This document shows positions 16,912 through 24,662 of a stretch of 64,000 nt of DNA, one piece after another; position 1 is the first letter of the stretch; each line of letters opens with the position of its first letter. Below the pieces are notes generated by a model. It was not told the origin of the DNA. It saw nothing but the letters and a program-made list of their open reading frames with translations, and made no database searches. The DNA is taken from assembly GCA_046349085.1 (NCBI GenBank), contig JAXMDA010000002.1, forward strand, positions 62,001-126,000. The letters are read 5' to 3'. Source of the stretch: JAJXWB01 sp046349085. GTDB lineage: Bacteria; Pseudomonadota; Alphaproteobacteria; Rhizobiales; Beijerinckiaceae. The translations under genes were made by a program, and so were the position numbers.

Positions 16912-17625
16912 CTACTGCCGCACGGCGCCGCGGGCGCCCGCCCGATCCTCGTCGGCGATGCGGCGCAGGCGCGCGATGTCCTCGATCGTCACCTGCGCGG
17001 CGTTGACCGTGACGCCGACCGTGCGCAGGCGCGCGAAGGCGCGCGACAGCGATTCCGGCATGAGGCCGAGCTGGCGCGCGATCAGCATCTTGTCGTAGGG
17101 CAGCGCCAGCGTGCAGCGGCCGCGCTCGGCCGGCGCGCAGGAGGCGAGAAATTCGGCGACGCGCTGCAGGCCGCTCTGCGCCTTCAGCCGCTCGACCTGG
17201 CCGCACAGGTAATGCATGTGCTGCGAGATCGAGGACACCATGCGCTGCGCGACGTCCGGATTCTCGCGCGCGCAGCGCACGACGTGATCGGCCGGCACGC
17301 GCGCGACGCGCGCATCGGCGACCGCCTCGGCCGTGGCCAGGTAGGCGCCGCCGGAAAAGGCCGAGGCCTCGGCGAAGGTCGAGCCCTCCTTCATCATCTC
17401 GAGCACGGCTTCCTCGCCCGCCGGACTGTTGCGGTAGAGCTTCAGCCAGCCGGAGACGACGATGAAGAAGGCTTCCGCCGGATCGCCCTGACGCGCGAGA
17501 ATATCGCGCGGGCGGAGCAGCACGGTATGCGCCGGCGCGACGAGCTGCGCGATCGTCTGCGGCTTCAATCCATGAAACAGGGCGATGCGCCCGATGGCGT
17601 GCAGATCGCCGGGGACAAGCTTCAT
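16912..17625 (-). CDS. CRP/FNR family regulator, HbaR-like
   Basis: A 237-residue transcription factor: a cyclic-nucleotide-binding-like beta barrel (residues about 10-130, with GEEAVLEMMKEGSTFAEAS), a dimer helix (MVSSISQHMHYLCGQVERLK) and a C-terminal winged helix (LPYDKMLIARQLGLMPESLS). The recognition helix has PESLSRAF, giving the E-x-x-S-R pattern by which FNR reads TTGAT. It lacks the N-terminal cysteine cluster that makes FNR oxygen sensitive. In Rhodopseudomonas, HbaR is such a cysteine-free FNR relative that answers to 4-hydroxybenzoate. The 4-base overlap with the upstream GroES-like gene implies translational coupling, and an FNR-type box precedes that gene, suggesting autoregulation. 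The effector is inferred, not visible. Confidence 0.85.
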   Translation of the reverse strand: MKLVPGDLHAIGRIALFHGLKPQTIAQLVAPAHTVLLRPRDILARQGDPAEAFFIVVSGWLKLYRNSPAGEEAVLEMMKEGSTFAEASAFSGGAYLATAEAVADARVARVPADHVVRCARENPDVAQRMVSSISQHMHYLCGQVERLKAQSGLQRVAEFLASCAPAERGRCTLALPYDKMLIARQLGLMPESLSRAFARLRTVGVTVNAAQVTIEDIARLRRIADEDRAGARGAVRQ

Positions 17626-18071
17626 CGCTCGTCCTTGAATGGATCGAGGCCGAGGCCGGGCGCCCGGGGCGGGCGCTTCTCGGCGAGTTCGACATCGCTG
17701 GCGGATGCGATGACGCAGTTTGCCTCGCCCGAGCCCGGCGTCGCGGCCTTGTGCGGGCATTCCGCGACCGCGCCGGTCCAGCAGGCTTCGTGCTGGCCGC
17801 AGGGCACCGCGCCCGACAGCGACACCGGCCTGTCGACCAGATACATGGCCTCCTCGCCGGCCTCCACCACATGGCCGTCGATGCGCTGGCGCAGCGCGCC
17901 GCCGTCCGCGCCGGCATGTCCGGCGCCGAAGGCGAAACCGACGCGCCGCCACAGCGAGCACGCGTCGATTTCCACAAGCACTTCGTTCGGCGCTGGCGCG
18001 CGCGCGCGGTCGACGGGTTCAAACGATTCGCCGGCGCGCCTTTGCGCCCAGCGATGGGCTTCCTCGGACAT
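17622..18071 (-). CDS. Stand-alone GroES-like (alcohol dehydrogenase N-terminal) zinc protein
   Basis: A 149-residue protein that looks like the catalytic-domain half of a medium-chain dehydrogenase with no Rossmann domain. GGAGGAAG before the ATG at 18071 fixes the start. APAPNEVLVEIDACSLW matches the first strands of the fold, and VVEAGEEAMYLVDRPV and PCGQHEACWTGAVAEC match the later part. The structural zinc lobe is kept as C91-x2-H94-x2-C97-x7-C105, a Cys-to-His change from the usual four cysteines. The catalytic zinc site is not kept (CSLWR instead of a C-x-x-H motif). The closest relatives I recognise by pattern are 6-hydroxycyclohex-1-ene-1-carbonyl-CoA dehydrogenases of benzoyl-CoA degradation. 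It is translationally coupled to the regulator. A regulatory or ligand-binding role is possible; it could also be a degenerate remnant. Confidence 0.65.
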   Translation of the reverse strand: MSEEAHRWAQRRAGESFEPVDRARAPAPNEVLVEIDACSLWRRVGFAFGAGHAGADGGALRQRIDGHVVEAGEEAMYLVDRPVSLSGAVPCGQHEACWTGAVAECPHKAATPGSGEANCVIASASDVELAEKRPPRAPGLGLDPFKDER

Positions 18072-18157
18072 GGGCTTCCTCCACATGCGCTGAACGCAGG
18101 TCGCAACAACCCATTTTCTTTTTTTGGCAGTATTGCGGGCGCGGGCCGCATTTGGCC

Positions 18158-18171
18158 TTGACCCGGATCAA
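18158..18171. promoter_or_regulatory. FNR-type box upstream of the regulator operon
   Basis: TTGACCCGGATCAA matches TTGAT-N4-ATCAA with one mismatch. Its centre is 93.5 bases upstream of the GroES-like gene start. It is the third such box in the cluster and suggests that the regulator controls its own operon. Confidence 0.65.
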
Positions 18172-18236
18172 TCGACCGCGCTCACGGCTCATCAGCAGCC
18201 GCGGAGCGCGCGCCGAGAGTCGAAACTGGGAGGGAT

Positions 18237-18310
18237 TGGCTGGGGGACCTGGATTCGAACCAAGATTAACGGAGTCAGAGTCCGCTGTTCTACCGTTGAA
18301 CTATCCCCCA
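18237..18310 (-). tRNA. tRNA-Gln (CUG anticodon)
   Basis: Read on the minus strand from 18310, the sequence folds into a full cloverleaf: acceptor TGGGGGA pairing with TCCCCCA, D arm GTTC/GAAC, anticodon stem GCGGA/TCCGT with loop CTCTGAC (anticodon CTG), and T arm with loop TTCGAAT. The discriminator G and an encoded CCA end (18237-18239) are present. It decodes CAG as glutamine and stands alone between the aromatic cluster and ppx. Confidence 0.96.
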
Positions 18311-18503
18311 ACGGACGCGCGGCCGGCGCGGCGTCGGAACGGGCGTGGAGATAAAGGGGCGGGCCGCGCATGTCAACGCGCGCGGAGGCGGAAAAGGACC
18401 GGCCCTGCCAATGGCTGATACGGGCTTACTTTCAAAAGCCGGGCGTACTGGTATTCTCGCCTCAAATCGACCGGCCCCGGGTGGCTGGTCGCAGGAGCAC
18501 AAC

Positions 18504-19586
18504 GTGTCGTCGCTTGGGGGAGGCCCGCGCCCGGAGGAGACGCAGGGCCGTGCCCGGGACGGGAGCATTGCGGGCCGCGCCGGCGGGGCGGCGCCGCTCT
18601 ATGCCGCTCTCGACCTCGGCACCAACAACTGCCGCCTTCTGGTGGCCCGCCCGGCCGGCTATCTGGCGCCGACCGGGGCCGAGGGCCTGCGCGTGATCGA
18701 CGCCTATTCCCGCATCGTGCGGCTGGGGGAGGGCCTTTCCCAGACCGGGCGCCTCGGCGAGGCCGCCATTCAGCGCACGCTGGAAGCGCTCGACATCTGC
18801 CGGGAAAAGATGGACCGCCGCGGCGTCACCCGCGCGCGCCTCATCGCCACCGAAGCCTGCCGGGCGGCCGAGAACGGACCGGAATTCGTGCAGCGCGTCG
18901 CCGAGCGCACGGGGCTGAATCTCGAAATCATCGACCGCGAGACGGAGGCGCGGCTCGCCGCGCTCGGCTGCGGTTCGCTGGCCGACCCGCAGGCGGAGGG
19001 CGTATTGCTGTTCGACATCGGCGGCGGCTCGACGGAAATCGTCTGGCTGGCGCCGGATCGCGCGCGAAAGCAGGGCGCGCGCAGCGTGACCATCTGGACC
19101 TCGATCGAACTCGGCGTCGTCTCGCTCGCCGAGCGCTTCGGCGGCCATCATGTGGACGACAATACGTTCGAGGACATGGTCGCGGACTTCGACGAAAAGC
19201 TTCGTCCCTTTACGCGGAAGGCGATGGAGCAGCGCGCCTGCGGACGCTTCCATCTGCTCGGCACGTCGGGCACGGTGACGACCGTCGCCGGCATACATCT
19301 GGAGCTGCCGCGCTACGACCGCCGCCGCGTCGACGGTCTGTGGATGTCCGCCGACCAGGCCGACGACGCGGTCGATCGCCTGCGCGCCATGAACTACGAG
19401 CAGCGCGCCGCCAATGGCTGCATCGGCCATGAGCGCGCCGATCTCGTACTCGCGGGCTGCGCGATTCTCGAGGCGATCCGCCGCGCCTTTCCCGCGCCGC
19501 GCATCCGCATCGCTGACCGCGGGTTGCGCGAGGGCATCCTGCTGGAACTGATGCGCGCCGACCGCGCGGGGGAGACGGGCGCGTGA
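18504..19586 (+). CDS. ppx: Ppx/GppA family exopolyphosphatase
   Basis: A 360-residue phosphatase of the ASKHA fold. I prefer the GTG at 18504 because AGGAG lies 6 bases upstream and the product then has normal length; the frame stays open back to 18345. Motifs: phosphate-1 ALDLGTNNCRLLVA, IATEACRAAENG, phosphate-2 LLFDIGGGSTEIVWL, and a later LLGTSGTVTTVAG. Members hydrolyse polyphosphate or pppGpp; the short length fits the alphaproteobacterial Ppx/GppA-like form. Its TGA overlaps the GTG start of rlmE, so the two are coupled, a common pairing in alphaproteobacteria. Confidence 0.88.
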   Translation: MSSLGGGPRPEETQGRARDGSIAGRAGGAAPLYAALDLGTNNCRLLVARPAGYLAPTGAEGLRVIDAYSRIVRLGEGLSQTGRLGEAAIQRTLEALDICREKMDRRGVTRARLIATEACRAAENGPEFVQRVAERTGLNLEIIDRETEARLAALGCGSLADPQAEGVLLFDIGGGSTEIVWLAPDRARKQGARSVTIWTSIELGVVSLAERFGGHHVDDNTFEDMVADFDEKLRPFTRKAMEQRACGRFHLLGTSGTVTTVAGIHLELPRYDRRRVDGLWMSADQADDAVDRLRAMNYEQRAANGCIGHERADLVLAGCAILEAIRRAFPAPRIRIADRGLREGILLELMRADRAGETGA

Positions 19587-20308
19587 CAGCCGGCAGGCAG
19601 GGCCCGGGCGGCAAGGACGAGAAGGCGCGCGGCGGCTCGCTGAAGACGCGCGTGAAGACCGCGCGCAAGCGCACGCTGTCCTCCACGCTGTGGCTCGAGC
19701 GGCAACTGAACGATCCCTACGTGGCGCGCGCGAAACGCGAGGGCTGGCGCTCGCGCGCCGCCTACAAGCTCATCGAGATCGACGAACGCTTCCATCTCCT
19801 CAAGCCTGGGATGCGGGTCGTCGATCTTGGCGCCGCGCCCGGCGGCTGGGCGCAGGTCGCGGCGAAGAAGGTGAAGTCGGAAGAGGGCAAGGGGCGCGTG
19901 GTGGGCATCGACCTGCTCGAGGTCGAACATATTCCCGGCGTCGAATTCACCGTCATGGATTTTCTCGCCGATGACGCGCCCGACCGCCTCAAGGCGATGC
20001 TCGGCGGGCAGGCGGACGCGGTCATCTCCGACATGGCGGCGAACGCTACCGGCCATCGCCAGACAGACCATTTGCGCATTGTCGCGCTGGCGGAGCTTGC
20101 CGCCGATTTCGCCTGCGAAACGCTGGCGCCGGGCGGCTTCTTTCTGGCGAAGGTGCTGCAGGGCGGCACGGAAAATCAGGTGCTCGCGCGCCTGAAGCGC
20201 GATTTTGCGGTGGTGCGCCACGTGAAACCGGAGGCGAGCCGCAAGGATTCCGCCGAACTCTATGTTCTGGCGACGGGCTTCCGGGGCGGGCCGAAATCGG
20301 GAGAATGA
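19583..20308 (+). CDS. rlmE: 23S rRNA (uridine-2'-O)-methyltransferase RlmE
   Basis: A 241-residue FtsJ/RrmJ-type enzyme that methylates the 2'-O of a uridine in the A-loop of 23S rRNA. It starts at a GTG overlapping the ppx stop. The S-adenosylmethionine motif VVDLGAAPGGWAQVA is at about residue 79. The K-D-K-E catalytic tetrad is visible in SRAAYKLIEI, VISDMAANATG, FFLAKVLQGG and KDSAELYVLATGF. The N-terminal 30 residues are basic and variable. It converges with a small hypothetical gene on the other strand. Confidence 0.93.
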   Translation: MTAGRQGPGGKDEKARGGSLKTRVKTARKRTLSSTLWLERQLNDPYVARAKREGWRSRAAYKLIEIDERFHLLKPGMRVVDLGAAPGGWAQVAAKKVKSEEGKGRVVGIDLLEVEHIPGVEFTVMDFLADDAPDRLKAMLGGQADAVISDMAANATGHRQTDHLRIVALAELAADFACETLAPGGFFLAKVLQGGTENQVLARLKRDFAVVRHVKPEASRKDSAELYVLATGFRGGPKSGE

Positions 20309-20309
20309 C

Positions 20310-20657
20310 CTAGAGCCAGCGCGCTCCCTGCGCGATGAAGCTGACGACGCAGGCCAGCCGTTCGCCGCCCCGCAGATAGACCAGCGTCACTTCGACCTCG
20401 CCGGTCTTGCGGCGCTTCGCGTCCAGCCGGTCGATCGTCGATCCCTCGCCGCCGCCGAGCGGGCGCAACGCATCCTGTGGTTCGCAATGCAGCCCCACGA
20501 CGCTGTCGAAGATCAGCGTGACGATCCGGGGTTCGTCGGCGTCCGGCGCGAAGCGCAGCGTCAGGCGCCGCGCCATCGCATTGTAGTCCAGCAGCGCGAC
20601 CGCAGCGCCCTGCAGATCGACGCCGGCGATGAGGTCTTCGAGCGCCGGCCGGCTCAT
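20310..20657 (-). CDS. Hypothetical protein coupled to dgt
   Basis: A 115-residue protein not recognised. Its ATG at 20657 overlaps the dgt stop by 4 bases, so it is translationally coupled to dgt. It has alternating hydrophobic strands (AAVALLDYNAMARRLTLRF, RIVTLIFDSVVGLHCE, VEVTLVYLRGGERLACVVSF), suggesting a small mostly beta protein. There is no signal peptide or membrane segment. The single ATGA overlap is the only clue to function. Confidence 0.6.
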   Translation of the reverse strand: MSRPALEDLIAGVDLQGAAVALLDYNAMARRLTLRFAPDADEPRIVTLIFDSVVGLHCEPQDALRPLGGGEGSTIDRLDAKRRKTGEVEVTLVYLRGGERLACVVSFIAQGARWL

Positions 20658-21880
20658 GCGAGATCCATCCCCGAATCGACGAGGCGGCGGTATTCGTTGA
20701 GCGCGTAGCGGTCGGTCATGCCCGCAATGTAGTCCGCGACGATCCGCGCGCGGGAAGAATCGTCGCGCGCGCCGCGAAAGGCGCCGTCCCATTCGAGCGG
20801 CATGGCCTTGGGGTCGGACAGAAAAAGCGGAAACAGCTTGTCGACAACCTGCGTCGCCTTTGCGCGCACGCGCATGACATCAGGGTGGCGGTACATGGCC
20901 GTGAACAGGAACGTCTTGATCGACCGGTCAGCCTCCGTCATCGCCTCGGAGAAGGCGACGACCTGCCGGCCTGCGGCGCGGATTTCGTCGGCGCTCTCGG
21001 CGCCCGACGCTACGATCCGCTGCGCGCCTTCCCGGAGCGCATCCTCGATGAAGCGCGTGATGATGCGACGCCCGAGTTCGTGTATGAGGCGCGCGCGTTC
21101 GAGCGCGCCATAGGTCGTCTCGATCTCCTGAAGCAGGCTGTCGACAAACCGCGAGGCCGCCCGCAGATCGCTGAGTTCGAACAGTCCCGCGCGAAGACCG
21201 TCGTCGATGTCGTGCGCGTCGTAAGCAATGTCGTCGGCAATCGCCGCCGCCTGCGCCTCGGCGCTGGCGTGCGTGGCGAGACCGAGCGAACCGATCGCGG
21301 CAGCGCATTCGGCCTCGAACTCCAGAATCGGGCGCGGCACGCCACGCGCGGCGAATTTCCGGGTGGGGCGGCCGTCGTTCGTCAGCAAGGGCCCGTTGTG
21401 CTTGACCAGACCTTCCAGCGTCTCCCACGTCAGGTTCAGTCCGTCGAAGCGCGCATAGCGCCGCTCGAGCCGCGTGAGCAGGCGCAACGCCTGGGCGTTG
21501 TGGTCGAACCCGCCGAAGTCGCGCATCAATGCGTCGAGCGCGTCCTCGCCGACATGGCCGAAGGGCGTGTGGCCGAGATCATGCGCCAGCGCCAGCGCCT
21601 CGGCGAGATCGTCGTCGAGGCCCAGACCCCGCGACAGCGCGCGCGCTATCTGGGCGACCTCGATCGTATGGGTCAGGCGCGTTCTGAAATGATCGCCGCC
21701 GAGCGGCACGAAGACCTGCGTCTTGTGGGCGAGACGCCGGAAAGCGGTGGAATGGACGATGCGGTCGCGGTCGCGCTGGAATTCCGTGCGCGTCGGCGAG
21801 GCGGGCTCGGCCACGAGCCGGCCCCGGCTCTGCGCCGCGTGACAGGCGTAGGGAGCGAGGGCGGGCGCGGCGACAGGCAT
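20654..21880 (-). CDS. dgt: dGTPase-like HD-domain triphosphohydrolase
   Basis: A 408-residue enzyme of the deoxyguanosinetriphosphate triphosphohydrolase family, type 2, which hydrolyses dNTPs to nucleoside and triphosphate. The HD metal-site motifs are visible: STAFRRLAHKTQV, LTHTIEVAQIARALS, LALAHDLGHTPFGHVGEDAL (the HD pair) and ADDIAYDAHDIDDGL. It lies divergent from erpA with 109 bases between start codons, an arrangement widely kept in alphaproteobacteria, and is followed by a coupled small gene. Confidence 0.9.
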   Translation of the reverse strand: MPVAAPALAPYACHAAQSRGRLVAEPASPTRTEFQRDRDRIVHSTAFRRLAHKTQVFVPLGGDHFRTRLTHTIEVAQIARALSRGLGLDDDLAEALALAHDLGHTPFGHVGEDALDALMRDFGGFDHNAQALRLLTRLERRYARFDGLNLTWETLEGLVKHNGPLLTNDGRPTRKFAARGVPRPILEFEAECAAAIGSLGLATHASAEAQAAAIADDIAYDAHDIDDGLRAGLFELSDLRAASRFVDSLLQEIETTYGALERARLIHELGRRIITRFIEDALREGAQRIVASGAESADEIRAAGRQVVAFSEAMTEADRSIKTFLFTAMYRHPDVMRVRAKATQVVDKLFPLFLSDPKAMPLEWDGAFRGARDDSSRARIVADYIAGMTDRYALNEYRRLVDSGMDLA

Positions 21881-21989
21881 GGCGATCGGGCGAACTCCGG
21901 CCGGCGACGTTGAAAGCCGGGCCCCAGCGGCTTATCTTGTGGGAGCCTTGCGAGGCAAGCCGGACCTTGAACCCGAGCTGGATGGACTG

Positions 21990-22337
21990 ATGGATATCGC
22001 GACACAGGAGACGCAGGACGTCGTCCTGACCGAGCGCGCCGCACGGCGCGTCGCCAACATTTTGCAATCGGAGCAGCCTGGCTCGGCCCTGCGCATCGCC
22101 GTGAACGGCGGGGGATGCTCGGGATTCCAGTACGCTTTCGACATCGTGCAAGAGCGCGCCGCCGACGATCTGGCGCTCGAGCGCGATGGCGCGACCGTCC
22201 TGATCGATCCCGTCAGCCTCGAATACATGAAGGGTTGCCAGATCGACTTCGTCGACGACCTGATCGGCCAGTCCTTCAAGATTGCCAATCCCAACGCCAC
22301 GGCGTCCTGCGGCTGCGGAACGAGCTTCTCCATTTGA
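21990..22337 (+). CDS. erpA: Iron-sulfur cluster insertion protein (A-type carrier)
   Basis: A 115-residue HesB/IscA-like carrier that delivers Fe-S clusters to target proteins. The three ligand cysteines are present in GGGCSGFQY and in the C-terminal SCGCGTSFSI. The start MDIATQETQDVVL at 21990 is chosen on family length; 37 more codons are open upstream but not conserved in style. It is divergent from dgt. Its stop overlaps the TTG start of a beta-lactamase gene. The window encodes many Fe-S enzymes that could be clients. Confidence 0.88.
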   Translation: MDIATQETQDVVLTERAARRVANILQSEQPGSALRIAVNGGGCSGFQYAFDIVQERAADDLALERDGATVLIDPVSLEYMKGCQIDFVDDLIGQSFKIANPNATASCGCGTSFSI

Positions 22338-23197
22338 TCGACCGCCGCGACTTCGTCGGCGGCGCGCTGGCGGCCAGCGCCATTCTCGCGACGCCGGCGC
22401 AGGCGCATGACGCGGCGGAGGCGCTCGCAGATCTCGAGCGCAGCCTTGGCGCGCGGCTCGGCGTGGCGCTGCGCGACACGGGGAGCGGCGAGCAGATCCT
22501 CTACCGCGCCGACGAGCGCTTTCCGATCACCAGCACCTTCAAGTTTCTCGCGGCGGCCGCTGTCCTGGCGAAGGTGGACGCCGGCCGCGACGCTCTCGAC
22601 CGGCGAGTTCATTTCGAGAAGACTGTTCTCGTGACCTACTCGCCTGCGACCGGCGAACATGCGGGCCGGGACGGCATGACGCTCGCCGAGATCTGCGATG
22701 CGGCGATCACGCTCAGCGACAATACGGCCGGCAATCTGCTGCTCGCCGCGCTCGGCGGCCCCGAAGGCCTCACACGGTACGCGCGATCGCTTGGCGACGA
22801 GGTCACGCGGCTCGATCGCTTTGAGACGGACCTCAACGAAGCCCGTCCCGGAGACGTCAGGGACACCACGTCGCCCGCCGCCATGCTCGGCAATCTCGAA
22901 AAGCTGCTTGCGGGGGAGGCGCTGTCGTCCACGTCGCGCCAGCGCCTGACCGCCTGGATGGTCGCCAACAAGACCGGCGACGCGCGTTTGCGCGCGGGCG
23001 CGCCGAAAGACTGGCGCGTCGGCGACAAGACGGGCTCGGGCGAAAACGGCACGACCAACGACATCGCCATTCTATGGCCGCCGGGCGGAAAGCCGATCCT
23101 TGTGGCGGCCTATCTCACGCAATGCGCGCGACGCGCGGACGAGCGCAACGCTGCGCTGGCGGAAGTCGCGCGCATTCTCACCGCGCACGCGCATTAA
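22334..23197 (+). CDS. bla: Class A beta-lactamase with Tat-type signal
   Basis: A 287-residue serine beta-lactamase. The likely start is TTG at 22334, overlapping the erpA TGA (TTGA), giving an N-terminus beginning MIDRRDFVGGALAASAI with a twin-arginine pattern and probable cleavage after AQA. Class A motifs are complete: STFK (active serine), SDN, the omega-loop FETDLNEA (E-x-x-x-N) and KTG in VGDKTGSG. It would act in the periplasm on penicillins and early cephalosporins. The coupling to a housekeeping iron-sulfur gene and the compositional match to its neighbours suggest a long-resident chromosomal gene rather than recent transfer. A longer reading inside erpA is a shadow. Confidence 0.88.
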   Translation: MIDRRDFVGGALAASAILATPAQAHDAAEALADLERSLGARLGVALRDTGSGEQILYRADERFPITSTFKFLAAAAVLAKVDAGRDALDRRVHFEKTVLVTYSPATGEHAGRDGMTLAEICDAAITLSDNTAGNLLLAALGGPEGLTRYARSLGDEVTRLDRFETDLNEARPGDVRDTTSPAAMLGNLEKLLAGEALSSTSRQRLTAWMVANKTGDARLRAGAPKDWRVGDKTGSGENGTTNDIAILWPPGGKPILVAAYLTQCARRADERNAALAEVARILTAHAH

Positions 23198-23303
23198 CCA
23201 TAGACTCGCGAGCCGCAACTCGGCCGCAAAGCGGACATTGCGCCGCCATTGCGTCTCGCGACCCTTTCATTGCCGCGTCCTGCGGCGATCGAAAGGACCG
23301 CAC

Positions 23304-23492
23304 ATGACGCGTCTTGCCCGAAGCCTTCTGCCGCTCGCGATGCTTCTCGCCGCAGCCGGCTGTTCCAGCGACCGCTTCGCCGTGGCCGACCGGGGCTATG
23401 AACCGGCGCCGCAGGACTATTACCCGCCGCCGCCGCGCCGGCGCACGGACGCCAAGACCTATCTGGAAAGCGGGCGCATGTACGATCGCTAG
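23304..23492 (+). CDS. Small lipoprotein, proline/tyrosine rich
   Basis: A 62-residue protein with a clear lipoprotein signal: a basic start MTRLARSLLPLA, a hydrophobic core and the lipobox LAAAGC (Cys20). The mature part is short, with YEPAPQDYYPPPPRRR, and no known domain. GAAAGGACC precedes the ATG. It converges with the MAPEG gene, the two stops overlapping by 4 bases. Function unknown; probably an envelope-anchored peptide. Confidence 0.65.
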   Translation: MTRLARSLLPLAMLLAAAGCSSDRFAVADRGYEPAPQDYYPPPPRRRTDAKTYLESGRMYDR

Positions 23493-23911
23493 ATCGCCAG
23501 CAGGATTCGCGCCGCGAATACGATCCACATCAGGCCGAGAATCAGCACGCCCGCCGCAAACATGTTGAAGCGCGTCGGCACGTGGTTGGAGGTGATGTGG
23601 ATCCATGCGTGGGCGTAGCGCGCGGCGACGAAGAGCCAGGACATGACCACGAAGAGAAGATCGTCCTTCTTCGTCAGCATGGCGAAGGCGACCAGCGCAT
23701 AGAACAGAAGCGGCAGTTGCAGGTTGTTGGAATAGGCGTTGCCGGCTTGCGCCACGGCGTCGGGCCAGGCGTTTTGCCCGAGCGCGATGTCCTTCATCTT
23801 CACCTGGCCGGCGCGGATCGAGGCGACACGGGTGAGCGCCGTGCGGGCGAGCAGGAAGAACAACAGCGCGACGAGCGCAAACACAGGGAGAAGAACAGCC
23901 TGGACGGACAT
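23489..23911 (-). CDS. MAPEG family integral membrane protein
   Basis: A 140-residue protein with four hydrophobic helices (VLLPVFALVALLFFLLA, LQLPLLFYALVAFAMLT, FVVMSWLFVAARYAHAW, FNMFAAGVLILGLMWIVFAA). The pattern NAYSNNLQLPLLFYAL and RYAHAWIHITSNHVPTRF is typical of bacterial MAPEG proteins, relatives of microsomal glutathione transferases. No enzymatic activity can be assigned. The start at 23911 (MSVQAVLLP) is set by the domain boundary; the longer open frame runs into the acetyltransferase gene in another frame. Confidence 0.85.
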   Translation of the reverse strand: MSVQAVLLPVFALVALLFFLLARTALTRVASIRAGQVKMKDIALGQNAWPDAVAQAGNAYSNNLQLPLLFYALVAFAMLTKKDDLLFVVMSWLFVAARYAHAWIHITSNHVPTRFNMFAAGVLILGLMWIVFAARILLAI

Positions 23912-23964
23912 GGGCGCCTCGTGTGCGATTGCCGGCGCCATCATAGGACAAGGCGAATGATTGG

Positions 23965-24573
23965 CTAGGCGTCGATGCGGCGGGCCGGATTGCCCGCGAC
24001 CGTCGCGGCGGCGGGCACGTCGCGCGTGACGACCGAGCCTGCGCCTATGATCGCGTCGTCGCCGACCGTCACGCCCGGCAGGATGACGGCGCCGCCGCCG
24101 ATCCAGACATTCGCGCCGATCTTCACCGGACGCCCGAATTCCAATCCTGCGCGGCGCTGCTCGGGGTCGCGTGGATGGTCGGCGGCGTAGATTTGCACAG
24201 CCGGACCAATCTGCGTTCCCGCGCCGATCTCGATGGCGACGACATCGAGAAACACGCAGTTGAAATTCAGGAACACGCCGTCGCCGAGCTTGATGTTGAA
24301 GCCATAGTCGCAATGGAACGGCGGGCGGATGTGGACATGCCGGCCGACGGCGCCGAGACGCTCGCGCAACAGGTCTGCGCGCTCGCCGTCCGAATGGCCG
24401 GCGGCGTTGAAACGCTCCAGCCATGCGCGCGTCTCTCGCCATTCCGCCGCTATCGCGTCGTCGACGCGATAGAGTTCGCCCGCAAGCATCTTGTCCATTT
24501 CGCTGCGCATGAAATCGCTTTCCCTACGGCCACGCCAGACCGCATCCCCATGAGGCGGAAACTTTGCCGTCAT
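23965..24573 (-). CDS. Sugar O-acetyltransferase (Maa/NodL/LacA family)
   Basis: A 202-residue left-handed beta-helix acetyltransferase using acetyl-CoA. The ATG at 24573 (MTAKFPPHGD) has AAGGGG 6 bases upstream; further in-frame ATGs at 24588 and 24606 are possible. The N-terminal maltose-acetyltransferase region SEMDKMLAGELYRVDD is followed by hexapeptide repeats (FNIKLGDGVFLNFNCVFLD, VWIGGGAVILPGVTVGDDAI). The catalytic histidine is in YAADHPRD. The acceptor could be a simple sugar or thiogalactoside-like compound; it is not evident here. Confidence 0.88.
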   Translation of the reverse strand: MTAKFPPHGDAVWRGRRESDFMRSEMDKMLAGELYRVDDAIAAEWRETRAWLERFNAAGHSDGERADLLRERLGAVGRHVHIRPPFHCDYGFNIKLGDGVFLNFNCVFLDVVAIEIGAGTQIGPAVQIYAADHPRDPEQRRAGLEFGRPVKIGANVWIGGGAVILPGVTVGDDAIIGAGSVVTRDVPAAATVAGNPARRIDA

Positions 24574-24662
24574 TGCGAGCCCCTTCATTATGAATTGTTC
24601 TAGCACAGGCTTGCGCGCCTGCGCCTCGCCGTTAGACTCGGGCCAAACGAAAGAGGGCAGGA

